Part shown: in pieces, positions 10,895-20,147 of the stretch
Numbering within the stretch: the stretch's first letter is position 1
How the letters are laid out: every line of letters begins with the position of its first letter
DNA from: Xanthomonas sp. 10-10
GTDB taxonomy: Bacteria > Pseudomonadota > Gammaproteobacteria > Xanthomonadales > Xanthomonadaceae
Direction: 5' to 3'
Length of the DNA: 64,000 nt
NCBI RefSeq assembly: GCF_040182365.1
Contig: NZ_CP144460.1
Location: 4,952,935-5,016,934, forward strand
The notes under the pieces: model-generated
The model's input: the letters and a program-made list of their open reading frames with translations, nothing else
Database searches by the model: none
Told to the model about the DNA's origin: nothing
Made by a program: the position numbers and the translations under genes

Positions 10895-12726
10895 TGCGGC
10901 ACGCGACGACCGGCGGCACGCCAGGCGCAAACGCGCCCCAGACAACTGCCGTGCGGCGATCATGCTGGCTTGGCCAGTCTGCGCACGCGGCGCCGAAGCG
11001 CTTGCTTTTGCGTGTCACATGCGTTTCTGTGCTGCTGGCTCGCTACATGGTCGTGGCCACCGTCATCGCAGTGCTCGCACCCGCGACGGCGCAAGCGCAA
11101 GCGCAGGCCGAGGTCGCCTTCGACTGGTTCGACTATCGCGGCGACGATGCGGTGTTCGCCACGCCGCTGGCGCCCGGTCAATACCGCAACCCGATCCTGG
11201 CCGGCTTCTATCCGGACCCCAGCATCACCCGCGTCGGCGAGCGCTATTACCTGGTCAATTCCACGTTCGCCTATTTCCCGGCACTGCCGGTGTTCGAAAG
11301 TACCGACCTGGTGCACTGGACGCAGGTCGGCAATGTGGTCGAACGGCGCGAGCAGCTGAACTACGACGGCCTGGGCGTGTCGCGCGGCATGTTCGCCGCC
11401 AGCATTCGGCATCACGACGGGCGCTTCTACGTGGTCGGCACCTCGGTGGACAGCGGTGGCAACTTCATCGCCAGCGCCGAGCGTGCGTCCGGGCCGTGGT
11501 CGGCGTTGACGTGGCTGCCCAGCATCGACGGCATCGACCCCTCGCTGTTCTTCGATACCGATGGCAGCGCGTATCTGCTCAACAACGGTCCGCCGGAAGG
11601 CACGCCGTTGTACGAAGGCCACCGCGCGATCTGGATGCAGCGCTTCGACATCGCCACCAACCAACCGACCGGCCCGCGCAAGGTGCTGCTCAACGGCGGT
11701 GTGGATCTGGCCAGCAAGCCGATCTGGATCGAGGGCCCGCACCTGTATCAACGCGACGGCTGGTACTACCTGTCGTGCGCCGAAGGCGGCACCGGGCCGC
11801 AACACTCGCAGGTGGTGTTACGCAGCCGCAACCTGTGGGGGCCGTACGCGCCTTCGCCGCACAATCCCATCCTCACCCAGCGCGATCTGCCGGCCGAGCG
11901 CGCACATCCGGTCAGCAATGCCGGTCACGCGGATTTTGTCGAAGCACCGGACGGACAATGGTGGGCAGTGTTTCTGGCCAGCCGGCCGTATTCCGGCGAT
12001 CGCTACAACACCGGGCGCGAAACCTTCCTGTTGCCGGTGCAGTGGCGCGATGGCTGGCCGTCGATCCTGCCTGCGGGCAAACCGATTCCGTACATCGTCA
12101 GCGCACCTGCCCGGGCCAAGACGCTTGTCGATCAGGCGCCGCTGTCAGGGAACTTCAGCTGGCACGACGATTTCACTGCCACCACCTTGCAACGCGAATG
12201 GCTCACCCTGCGCGTGCCCGAACGCGCGGTAGCTGACACGCAAGCACGTGCCGGCTGGTTGACCTTGCATGCGACAACGCTGGGGCTGGAAGGTAACGGC
12301 ACGCCGGCCTTTCTTGCGCGTCGCCAGCAACACACGCGCTTTCACGCCAGCACCGCGCTGGCGGTACCCACCCAGGCCGGCGTGCAGGCCGGGCTGGCCG
12401 CGTTCCAGAACGCCAACGCGTGGTATGCGCTGGGCGTGCGCCGCGACGGCGCCGCACTGGAGGTGTTTGTCGACAAGCGCGACGGCGCCACCACCACCAC
12501 GCTGGCGCGCACCCGCATCCCGGCCACTACAACGCAGTTGCGCCTGCAGATCAGCGGCGATGGCGGCGCCTACAGCTTCGACTACGACGCTACCGGTGCC
12601 GGCTGGCAATCGCTACGCCGCGACGACGACGCCGGCTTGCTCAGCACCGCACAGGCCGGCGGCTTCGTCGGCAGCATGATCGGGCCCTTCGCCCGGTTGC
12701 AACCAGACCGCACCAAGGAGGACTGA
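10894..12726 (+). CDS. GH43 beta-xylosidase/arabinofuranosidase, exported
   Basis: This is a two-domain GH43 enzyme that would remove xylose or arabinose from xylo-oligosaccharides. Numbered from the ATG at 10894 (610 residues), the five-bladed propeller carries the catalytic Asp108 (FYPDPS), the pKa-modulating Asp215 (DGIDPSLF) and the acid Glu280 (WIEGPHLY). A C-terminal beta-sandwich follows from about residue 420. The start overlaps the manD stop (TGATG). An internal ATG at 11047 would place the signal segment (VVATVIAVLAPATAQA) at the very N-terminus and is a credible alternative start. The gene corresponds in position to gly43E of X. campestris. Substrate specificity cannot be read from sequence. 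Confidence 0.9.
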   Translation: MRHATTGGTPGANAPQTTAVRRSCWLGQSAHAAPKRLLLRVTCVSVLLARYMVVATVIAVLAPATAQAQAQAEVAFDWFDYRGDDAVFATPLAPGQYRNPILAGFYPDPSITRVGERYYLVNSTFAYFPALPVFESTDLVHWTQVGNVVERREQLNYDGLGVSRGMFAASIRHHDGRFYVVGTSVDSGGNFIASAERASGPWSALTWLPSIDGIDPSLFFDTDGSAYLLNNGPPEGTPLYEGHRAIWMQRFDIATNQPTGPRKVLLNGGVDLASKPIWIEGPHLYQRDGWYYLSCAEGGTGPQHSQVVLRSRNLWGPYAPSPHNPILTQRDLPAERAHPVSNAGHADFVEAPDGQWWAVFLASRPYSGDRYNTGRETFLLPVQWRDGWPSILPAGKPIPYIVSAPARAKTLVDQAPLSGNFSWHDDFTATTLQREWLTLRVPERAVADTQARAGWLTLHATTLGLEGNGTPAFLARRQQHTRFHASTALAVPTQAGVQAGLAAFQNANAWYALGVRRDGAALEVFVDKRDGATTTTLARTRIPATTTQLRLQISGDGGAYSFDYDATGAGWQSLRRDDDAGLLSTAQAGGFVGSMIGPFARLQPDRTKED

Positions 12727-12728
12727 CC

Positions 12729-15419
12729 ATGCTTTCGCACCCTGCCCGTTTCGCTCCCGGCCCGCGCCGCATCCTGGCTGCCGGCCTGCTGGCCACTGCC
12801 CTTGCCGCCGGCTCATCGCAGGCGGCGGCACCGCCACCGCCGCCGTATCTGGACACCCAACTGCCGTTCGAAACGCGCGCCGCCGACTTGGTGTCGCGCA
12901 TGACATTGGACGAAAAGGCCGCGCAGATGCAGAACGCCGCCCCGGCGATCCCGCGCCTGCAGGTGCCCGAATACGATTGGTGGAACGAAGCGCTGCACGG
13001 CGTGGCGCGTGCTGGCGGCGCCACCGTGTTTCCGCAGGCGATCGGGCTGGCAGCGACCTTCGACACCCCGCTGATGGCCGAGGTGGCCACCGCCATCGGC
13101 GACGAAGCGCGCGCCAAGCACCACGCGTTCCTGGCGCGCGGCGAGCACAAGCGCTATCAGGGGCTCACCTTCTGGTCGCCCAACATCAACATCTTCCGCG
13201 ACCCGCGCTGGGGCCGCGGGCAGGAAACCTATGGCGAAGACCCGTTCCTGACCGCGCGCATGGGGGTGACCTTCGTGCAGGGCCTGCAGGCCCAGCAGGG
13301 GCCGTATCGCAAGCTCGATGCCACCGCCAAGCACTTCGCGGTGCACAGCGGGCCGGAGGCCGACCGTCATCACTTCGATGTGCACCCGAGCGAGCGCGAT
13401 CTGCACGAAACCTATCTGCCTGCTTTCCAGGCCCTGGTGCAGGAAGGCAAGGTCGCCGCGGTGATGGGCGCCTACAATCGTGTCAACGGCGAATCCGCCT
13501 CGGCCAGCACGCGGCTGGAAGGCATCCTGCGCCGCGAGTGGGGCTTCGATGGCTACATCGTCAGCGACTGCGCCGCCATCCGCGACATCTGGCAGAACCA
13601 CAAGATCGTGCCCACGCCCGAGGCCGCCGCCGCACTCGGCGTCAAGCACGGCACCGACCTGGATTGCGGCGACACCTATGCCGCGTTGCCCAAGGCGGTG
13701 CGTGCCGGCTTGATCGACGAAGCCAGCATCGACACCGCACTCAAGCGCCTGATGACCACGCGCATGCGCCTGGGCATGTTCGACCCGCCGGCCAAGGTGC
13801 CGTGGGCGCAGATTCCCGCATCAATCAATCAATCGCCGCAGCACGATGCACTGGCGCGCCGCACCGCACGCGAATCGCTGGTGCTGCTGAAGAACGACGG
13901 CCTGCTGCCGCTCAAATCCACGCTCAAGCGCATTGCCGTGATCGGCCCCACCGCCGACGACCCGATGTCGCTGCTGGGCAATTACTACGGCACCCCGGCT
14001 GCGCCGGTCACCATCCTGCAAGGCATTCGCGATGCCGCACCGCAGGCGCAGGTGGTCTACGCGCGCGGCAGCGACCTGGTGGAGGGACGCGAAGACCCCA
14101 ACGCCGCCGCACCGATCGACACGCGCTATCTGCGCCCCGCGGCAGATGCCAAGCAGAACGGCCTCACTGGTGAATACTTCAAAGGCCGCGCATTGGCCGG
14201 CACGCCGGTGTTGACCCGCATCGACCCACGCATCGCCTTCCGCTGGGACCGCAACGCACCCACCGACGATGCGGTGGGCCGTGGTGAACTGCAGGCAGAC
14301 CGTGCGCTGGCCAAGGACGACTTCAGCGTGCGCTGGCATGGCCAGTTGCTGCCGCCGGTGTCGGGCAGCTACGAGCTGCAGATTGCCGCCGACGATGGCG
14401 TGCGCCTGTATCTGGACGGCAAGCTGCTGATCGATCACTGGAGCGACGCTCCACGCATGCGCGGCGGCAATGCCAGCGTGGCGCTGGAAGCCGGCAAGGC
14501 CTACGACCTGCGTGTGGAGTATTACGAGGCCACCCGCGATGCCGGCGTGCGTCTGGCCTGGCGCATGCCCGGCGCCAAACCGCCGCTGCAGGAGGCCGTG
14601 GACGCCGCACGCAACGCCGAAGTGGTGGTGTTCGTCGGCGGCCTCACCGGCGATGTCGAAGGCGAAGAGATGGACGTCAACTATCCCGGCTTTGCCGGGG
14701 GCGACCGCACCGACACCCGCCTGCCCAAACCGCAACGCGAATTGCTGCAGGCGCTGCAGGCCACCGGCACGCCGGTGGTGGCGGTGCTGACCACCGGCTC
14801 GGCGCTGGCTGTCGACTGGGCGCAGCAACACGTGCCCGCCATCCTGCTGGCGTGGTATCCAGGCCAACGCGGCGGCAGCGCGGTGGGCGATGTGCTGTTC
14901 GGCCAGGCCAGTCCCGGCGGCCGTTTGCCGATCACGTTCTACAAGGAAGACGAGCGCCTGCCCGCCTTCGACGACTACGCCATGCGCGGGCGCACCTATC
15001 GCTACTTCGGCGGCAAGCCGCTGTATCCGTTCGGCCATGGGCTGTCGTACACGCAGTTCGCCTACTCGGATCTGCAGCTGGACCGCAACACCGTGGCCGC
15101 CGACGGCACGCTCACGGCCACGGTCATGCTGAAGAACACCGGCCAACGCGCCGGCGATGAAGTGGTGCAGCTGTATCTGCATCCGCTCAAGCCGCAACGC
15201 GAACGCGCCGGCAAGGAGCTACGCGGCTTCCAACGCATCGCGCTGCAACCTGGCGAACAACGCCAGGTGCGCTTCACCATCAAGGCGCAGGACGCACTGC
15301 GCATCTACGACGAGCAGCGCAAGGCCTACGCGGTAGATCCAGGCGCCTACGAGGTGCAGATCGGCGCTTCCAGCGCAGACATCCGCAGCAGGCAACGCTT
15401 CAACGTCACCGGCAACTAG
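12729..15419 (+). CDS. xyl3A: GH3 beta-xylosidase/beta-glucosidase with inserted PA14 domain
   Basis: The 896-residue exported GH3 enzyme has a signal peptide ending in SSQA. Its TIM-barrel domain carries the nucleophile Asp280 (GYIVSDCAAI). The second domain carries a likely acid/base Glu646 or Glu647 (GEEMDVNYPG), and a fibronectin-III-like C-terminus ends the protein. A PA14 domain at about residues 478-614 (GLTGEYFKG to RLAWRMP) is inserted into the second GH3 domain; in known enzymes such insertions shape the active site and favour oligosaccharides. The start has a strong AAGGAGG at 12715-12721, which also forms the end of the upstream GH43 gene. It probably releases xylose from xylo-oligosaccharides in the periplasm. 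Confidence 0.93.
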   Translation: MLSHPARFAPGPRRILAAGLLATALAAGSSQAAAPPPPPYLDTQLPFETRAADLVSRMTLDEKAAQMQNAAPAIPRLQVPEYDWWNEALHGVARAGGATVFPQAIGLAATFDTPLMAEVATAIGDEARAKHHAFLARGEHKRYQGLTFWSPNINIFRDPRWGRGQETYGEDPFLTARMGVTFVQGLQAQQGPYRKLDATAKHFAVHSGPEADRHHFDVHPSERDLHETYLPAFQALVQEGKVAAVMGAYNRVNGESASASTRLEGILRREWGFDGYIVSDCAAIRDIWQNHKIVPTPEAAAALGVKHGTDLDCGDTYAALPKAVRAGLIDEASIDTALKRLMTTRMRLGMFDPPAKVPWAQIPASINQSPQHDALARRTARESLVLLKNDGLLPLKSTLKRIAVIGPTADDPMSLLGNYYGTPAAPVTILQGIRDAAPQAQVVYARGSDLVEGREDPNAAAPIDTRYLRPAADAKQNGLTGEYFKGRALAGTPVLTRIDPRIAFRWDRNAPTDDAVGRGELQADRALAKDDFSVRWHGQLLPPVSGSYELQIAADDGVRLYLDGKLLIDHWSDAPRMRGGNASVALEAGKAYDLRVEYYEATRDAGVRLAWRMPGAKPPLQEAVDAARNAEVVVFVGGLTGDVEGEEMDVNYPGFAGGDRTDTRLPKPQRELLQALQATGTPVVAVLTTGSALAVDWAQQHVPAILLAWYPGQRGGSAVGDVLFGQASPGGRLPITFYKEDERLPAFDDYAMRGRTYRYFGGKPLYPFGHGLSYTQFAYSDLQLDRNTVAADGTLTATVMLKNTGQRAGDEVVQLYLHPLKPQRERAGKELRGFQRIALQPGEQRQVRFTIKAQDALRIYDEQRKAYAVDPGAYEVQIGASSADIRSRQRFNVTGN

Positions 15420-15644
15420 CGCCCTTCAAGGCCCCTCGCTCTGCAGACGTTGCCAACAGACCCTCCGGCCGCGATTGCCCTAAGCCCCTCTCCCGCCGGG
15501 ACGAAGAGGCACCGCTTGCGCGCCGCTGGCGCGCGTGCCCTGGAGCGCCCGCGTCGCAAGACGTGGGCCGGGGCGCGGAGCGGGGGTTGGGGTGAGGGTA
15601 CGGCGCAGGCGACTCCACCAAATCCCTAGTCCGCGGACACCACG

Positions 15645-17111
15645 ATGCAAGCCCCACGTCTTTCGCTCGATACCCTTGCCACCCTGACGCCAGCGGTTTT
15701 TTTAACGCCCGCTTACGATCCAGCGACAACCACCCTCGGCATCGTCCATCTAGGCGCAGGCGCCTTTCATCGCGCCCACCAGACCGTCTACATCGATGAC
15801 CTGCTCGCAGACGATCCCCGCTGGGCCATCTGTGCCGTCTCCCTGCACAGCCCGAGCGTGCGCGACGCGCTGCGCCCACAGGACGGCCTGTACACCCTCG
15901 CCCTGCTCGACGAGCACCCGCAGCTGCGCATCATCGGCGCCCTCCGCGAGGTGCTGTGCGCCGCCGACGAACAAGCCGCCGTGCTCGCACGCCTGGCCGA
16001 TCCCGCCGTGCGCCTGGTCACCCTCACCGTCACCGAAAAAGGCTACTGCCTGGCTGGCGACACGCTCGACCTCACTCATCCGGACATCGCGCACGACATC
16101 GCCCACCCCGGCACACCGCGCAGCGCCATCGGCTATCTCGTCGCCGGCCTGCACCAGCGCAGGCAGCAAGGTCTTGCGCCGTTCACCGTGCTCAGCTGCG
16201 ACAACCTGCCCGACAACGGCAGCCTGCTGCGCCGCGCAGTGTTGCTGCTCACACAGCAGAACGATCCCGCGCTTGCGGATTGGATCGACCGGCACACCAC
16301 CTTCCCACGCTCGATGGTCGACAGCATCACCCCCGCCACCGACGACGCGCTACGCGCAAGCGTGCAAGCACAAACCAGCCTGCACGACGCCTGGCCGATC
16401 CAGCGCGAGCGCTACAGCCAGTGGGTCATCGAAGACCGCTTCTGCAACGGCCGCCCCGCCTTCGAGCGTGCCGGCGTGATCCTCAGCGACGACATCGCCG
16501 GCTATGCACGCACCAAGCTGCGCCTGCTCAACGGCCCGCACTCCGCACTCGCCTATCTCGGCAGCCTGCTCGGTCTGGAAACGGTCGCCGACGCCATGCG
16601 TCACCCGCCACTGGCCAGCTTTGTCGAAACCCTGATGCGCGAGGACATCGCCCCCACCCTGCAACCGATGCAAGGCTTCGACCCGCAGCAATACATCGAC
16701 GCTATCCTGGCCCGCTTCCGCAACCCCGCCATCCGCCACCTGCTCGCGCAGATCGCCTGGGATGGCTCGCAGAAGATTCCGGTGCGCCTGCTCAGCGTCA
16801 TTGGCGACGCATTGGATGCCGGGCGACGGATCGACCGGCTGTGCATCCCGGTAGCGGCCTGGTTGCAGTTCGTGCGCAGGCAGTCACGTAATGGCATCGC
16901 CTTGATCGATCCGTTGAGCGATGTCCTCAGCGACATCGGCCGCTCGACCACCGGCGATGCCGGCCATGACATAGCGGCATTTTTCGCCGTGGATGCAGTG
17001 TTCGCGTCGCTCTCTGGCAATGCGCGTTTTGTGCAGGCGCTGCACGCTGCCTACGCTGCGCTGGGCAATGCAACACCAGCAGAGATACATCGGGCCATTG
17101 ATTTGAGGTGA
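15645..17111 (+). CDS. uxuB: D-mannonate oxidoreductase (fructuronate reductase), UxuB
   Basis: The 488-residue protein belongs to the long-chain polyol/mannitol dehydrogenase family. It has the NAD-binding GIVHLGAGAFHRAHQ at residues 32-46 and the catalytic K291-x4-N296-x2-H299 pattern (KLRLLNGPH). In a locus with uxaC and manD it fits the reduction of D-fructuronate to D-mannonate. Mannitol dehydrogenase is the alternative from family alone. It follows xyl3A after a 225-base gap that holds a GC-rich repeat-like sequence, so it may have its own promoter. It is cytoplasmic, with no signal peptide. Confidence 0.9.
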   Translation: MQAPRLSLDTLATLTPAVFLTPAYDPATTTLGIVHLGAGAFHRAHQTVYIDDLLADDPRWAICAVSLHSPSVRDALRPQDGLYTLALLDEHPQLRIIGALREVLCAADEQAAVLARLADPAVRLVTLTVTEKGYCLAGDTLDLTHPDIAHDIAHPGTPRSAIGYLVAGLHQRRQQGLAPFTVLSCDNLPDNGSLLRRAVLLLTQQNDPALADWIDRHTTFPRSMVDSITPATDDALRASVQAQTSLHDAWPIQRERYSQWVIEDRFCNGRPAFERAGVILSDDIAGYARTKLRLLNGPHSALAYLGSLLGLETVADAMRHPPLASFVETLMREDIAPTLQPMQGFDPQQYIDAILARFRNPAIRHLLAQIAWDGSQKIPVRLLSVIGDALDAGRRIDRLCIPVAAWLQFVRRQSRNGIALIDPLSDVLSDIGRSTTGDAGHDIAAFFAVDAVFASLSGNARFVQALHAAYAALGNATPAEIHRAIDLR

Positions 17112-17262
17112 TGCATCGCCCTGTGGCGTCGCATACAACAAGCTCCGGCGTCTGCAGCGGGCGATTGGCGGACAGCAGTGCGCAGAACACGCCCATTGAG
17201 CTACCCGATCCAGGGCCTGTTGCGGATATGCAGGCACGCAGATCCAGCGGGCGATTGGGTGC

Positions 17263-17649
17263 CTATTTACCGATTACCTGCCCAATCCTGAGCAGGTTGC
17301 CGTTCTCGTCGACAAGCGCAAATTCCCGCATTCCCCAGGGCTTGTCGCCGACAGGATCGAGCCGGGGGATGCCGTGCACCGGAAGGTCCGCCGCATGCAT
17401 GGCGGCGTAGACCGCATCGACATCGCCAACCCGGATGTAGCACCCCGCATAGCAGGCAGCAGGATCCAGGTCCGGATGCACGAAGAAATGCAGCTCCACC
17501 TCCCCACGTGTCAGGATCGCGTAGCCCGCATCGTGCGGATGCGCGTCGCCGACAAAGCCCAGCCGCCGGTAGAAGGCGAGCGTGCGCTCGATGGAGCGGG
17601 CCGGTAGCAGCGGAATCGTACGGTCTGGCATTTGGGCACTGGAAGTCAT
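17263..17649 (-). CDS. VOC / bleomycin-resistance-like protein, copy 1
   Basis: This 128-residue single-domain protein is of the vicinal-oxygen-chelate superfamily. It shows the bleomycin-resistance pattern: LAFYRRLGF at the first strand-helix, GEVELHFF in the middle and KPWGMREFALVDENGNLLR at the end. Proteins of this group either bind glycopeptide antibiotics as dimers or act as metal-dependent small-molecule enzymes; the sequence does not decide. The ATG at 17649 was chosen because upstream sequence lacks homology. A close paralogue lies at 21837-22226 on the same strand, with five unrelated genes between. Confidence 0.88.
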   Translation of the reverse strand: MTSSAQMPDRTIPLLPARSIERTLAFYRRLGFVGDAHPHDAGYAILTRGEVELHFFVHPDLDPAACYAGCYIRVGDVDAVYAAMHAADLPVHGIPRLDPVGDKPWGMREFALVDENGNLLRIGQVIGK

Positions 17650-18023
17650 CGCTTTCTCGCAGTGGGAGAACGAAGTCGTCGCTGGGCGCAACGATACGCC
17701 ACATCCGACAGATCGGTTGAGCGTTGTGCCGTCCTGTCTTGACTCGCTCCAGTGGCGAGCAGCAAGATCTCCTTGCTGCGGCATATTCCGCAGCCGGGTT
17801 TAGCAGCCCGTAATCACAAGGCGCACCAGCGCCCATTGCACGATGTCGGCGCTTTTCTTTTGCCCGACGTGTCGCGTGGGCAGGCGTGCTCGCTTTACGG
17901 CGGGCGGTGCGCGGAGACCGCAAGGTCTGCCGGTTCCTTGTGACCGGTCTGCTAACCGCGCATCGTTCGCCACCCTTGTTTAGCAGCGAGGTGGCGGACT
18001 TCCTATCGCACAAGGAGTTCGAT
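17650..18023. other. Intergenic region between VOC copy 1 and the SymE-like gene
   Basis: I find no supported gene. It should carry the divergent promoters of the flanking genes and, immediately before the SymE-like start, the AAGGAG ribosome binding site at 18012-18017. I see no operator or repeat I can name. Confidence 0.4.
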
Positions 18024-18413
18024 ATGACCCGCCCCAAAGCGACTGCCCATGCACGCTCTGCATCGCGATCCAAGCGCTCTGTTGTCGCGCGTACCGGATC
18101 AAGGCAGAGCTCGGTGTGCGCCGTGACCGACACGGAGTCGGCGGCAGATCCATCACCAGCACCCACGCCGCCCTTGCGCAAGCCCGGCTTCCGTATTCCC
18201 GAGCGGGTCACCATGAGCTGCCAGCACTACGACGTGCGGCGGGCCGAGGATGTCGTCGGCTGCGCAGTACCCAAGCTGCGGCTGTCGGGCCGTTGGCTGG
18301 AACACTGCGGTTTCGCGGTTGGCGATGCGTTGCGGGTCACGGTGGGACGCGGCGTGGTGTTGATCAGCCGCGTGGCGCCTGCGGTACCTACGGTGAGATC
18401 GCGCCGAAAGTGA
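18024..18413 (+). CDS. SymE-like type I toxin family protein
   Basis: The 129-residue product has a disordered Arg/Ser/Thr/Pro-rich N-terminal half. It then carries the SymE domain at about residues 60-120, recognised by PKLRLSGRWLEHCGFAVGDALRVTVGRGVVLI, which parallels the E. coli SymE core. SymE is an SOS-induced AbrB-fold protein with reported RNA-cleaving or nucleoid-condensing activity, held down by the antisense RNA SymR. The ATG at 18024 has AAGGAG seven bases upstream. An antisense RNA is not visible by eye. In xanthomonads many SymE-like genes exist as solitary copies, so active toxin status is an inference. Confidence 0.8.
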   Translation: MTRPKATAHARSASRSKRSVVARTGSRQSSVCAVTDTESAADPSPAPTPPLRKPGFRIPERVTMSCQHYDVRRAEDVVGCAVPKLRLSGRWLEHCGFAVGDALRVTVGRGVVLISRVAPAVPTVRSRRK

Positions 18414-18717
18414 CGCGCGTGGGTCGAGTGCGCTGATACGGCGCCTGCGTTGCTTCTCCCTGCACGGGAGAGGGAACGCTTTTTGCGCTTGTCCGGATTG
18501 GAGAAGGGAGGCTGCCTGTGCCGTCTGCACGCGAGAGGACAGGTGTCTGTTTTGATGCGAGTTTCGATGCGGAGCTACGAAGCAAAGCCGCGTTGCGCGT
18601 GTGTCGTCAGTAACACAGAGCTTGTTGCCTGCACTGGCATCTGCACTGCACCGCGCGACATGACATGCTTGGCCTCATCTACGCCCCCACCCACCTCCGC
18701 TTAGGCTCACGCGCCGC
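18414..18717. other. Intergenic region before the DUF2256 gene
   Basis: No coding region or clear regulatory site is supported. A weak hairpin-like GC stretch near 18450-18480 (CTCCCTGCACGGGAG) may serve as a terminator for the SymE-like gene. Confidence 0.3.
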
Positions 18718-18876
18718 ATGGCCATGCGCAAGAAACACGAGTTGCCTGAGAAACCCTGCATGCAGTGCGGGCGGCCGTTCCGTTGGCGCAAGAAATGGGA
18801 GCGCGTGTGGGACGAGGTGAAATACTGCTCCGACCGTTGCCGTGGCGAAAGCAAGCGGACGCGTCCGACTCCGTGA
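18718..18876 (+). CDS. DUF2256 zinc-ribbon-like mini-protein
   Basis: This 52-residue gene reads [20 protein letters not shown] and continues [20 protein letters not shown] before a short basic tail. It matches the DUF2256 family over its length: two Cys pairs (CMQC at 14-17 and the YCSDRC cysteines) with the invariant PFxWRKKW and WDxVxYCS. A small zinc-binding fold is likely; the function is unknown. In many proteobacteria DUF2256 neighbours photolyase/cryptochrome-type genes, which is not the case here. A second in-frame ATG two codons in is an equally possible start. Confidence 0.85.
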   Translation: MAMRKKHELPEKPCMQCGRPFRWRKKWERVWDEVKYCSDRCRGESKRTRPTP

Positions 18877-19105
18877 CCTGCGCGGTGTGTTGATCGCCGA
18901 TCGACAACAGGTGCAACTCCATCGCCAAACCGGCGCACACCGGCGCATGCGCGTAGTGTTGCGCGACATGCTTAGACTCTATCCGTCAGGCTGACGTCCA
19001 TGCCGCCGCTTGAGCTAGCCACATCCGCACTGATTGGCGAATGTCAGTGGCAGACACATGGCATCTGATGGGTCACTGTACTTCCGTATCGATGGAGTTC
19101 TCTGC

Positions 19106-20110
19106 ATGAAAATGGCTGTCTTCAGCACGCGCCCTTACGACAAGCGATTTCTCGACGAAGCGAAACTGCGCTTGAGGGAGCACTCCATAGCCGAGTTCGT
19201 TTACTTCGAAGCATCGCTGGATCTGCAGACCGTAGCATTGGCACAGGGTTGCGAGGTGGTGTGCGTGTTCGTCAACGACCGGCTCGATGCGGCCGTGTTG
19301 CAGGCATTGCACGCGATCGGTGTGCGCGCAGTGCTGCTGCGCTGCGCCGGCTTCAACAACATCGACCTCGCCGCAGCCAAGGCCCTGGAGTTGTTCGTGG
19401 CACGCGTACCGGCCTACTCACCCGAGGCGGTGGCCGAGCACACCCTGGCACTGGTGATGACGCTCAACCGCCAGACACACCGCGCCTACAACCGCGTGCG
19501 TGAGGGCAACTTCATGCTCAACGGCCTGCTTGGGCGCACCTTGCACGGCAAGACGGTCGGCCTTGTGGGCCTGGGCAAGATCGGCCTTGCGACCGCACGG
19601 ATCTTTCGTGGCATGGGCTGCCGCATGCTCGGCTACGATCCCTGTCCCTCGCCGGGATTCGATGGGCTCGGTGAGCGGGTCGCACTGGATGCGCTGTTCG
19701 CACAGGCCGATATCGTATCGCTGCACTGCCCGCTGACGCCGGTCACCCAGCACCTCATCGACGATGCCGCGCTGACAGCGATGAAGCCCGGCGCGATGCT
19801 GGTCAACACCTCACGCGGTGGGCTGGTGGATACCGATGCGGTGATCCGTGCACTCAAGTCCCGCCAGCTCGGTCATCTGGCCATCGATGTCTACGAACAG
19901 GAAAGCGCCTTGTTCTTTCAGGACCGCTCCGGCGAGATCATCGACGACGAGGTGTTCCAGCGTCTGATGACCTTCCCCAATGTGCTGGTCACCGGGCATC
20001 AGGGCTTTTTCACTGCCGAAGCACTTGAGGAGATCTCCGGGATCACGCTGCAGAATCTGGCGCATTTCGCCGCAGGCACGGCCTGCCCGAACCTGGTTCC
20101 CAGCGCCTGA
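19106..20110 (+). CDS. ldhA: D-lactate dehydrogenase (fermentative, LdhA type)
   Basis: The 334-residue NAD-dependent 2-hydroxyacid dehydrogenase aligns with E. coli LdhA from MKMAVFSTRPYDKRF to the end. The substrate-side RCAGFNN and the Rossmann GLGKIGLATARIF are present. So is the catalytic triad R237 (NTSRGG), E264 (VYEQE) and H298 (TGHQGF). It interconverts pyruvate and D-lactate in the cytoplasm. The ATG at 19106 is the family start; the frame extends 24 codons upstream without homology. Only 37 bases separate it from the lactate permease, so the two probably form an operon for lactate exchange. Confidence 0.92.
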   Translation: MKMAVFSTRPYDKRFLDEAKLRLREHSIAEFVYFEASLDLQTVALAQGCEVVCVFVNDRLDAAVLQALHAIGVRAVLLRCAGFNNIDLAAAKALELFVARVPAYSPEAVAEHTLALVMTLNRQTHRAYNRVREGNFMLNGLLGRTLHGKTVGLVGLGKIGLATARIFRGMGCRMLGYDPCPSPGFDGLGERVALDALFAQADIVSLHCPLTPVTQHLIDDAALTAMKPGAMLVNTSRGGLVDTDAVIRALKSRQLGHLAIDVYEQESALFFQDRSGEIIDDEVFQRLMTFPNVLVTGHQGFFTAEALEEISGITLQNLAHFAAGTACPNLVPSA

Positions 20111-20147
20111 CTCCGCGTTTCCCTTTCACTCCCGCGCAGGTCCGACC

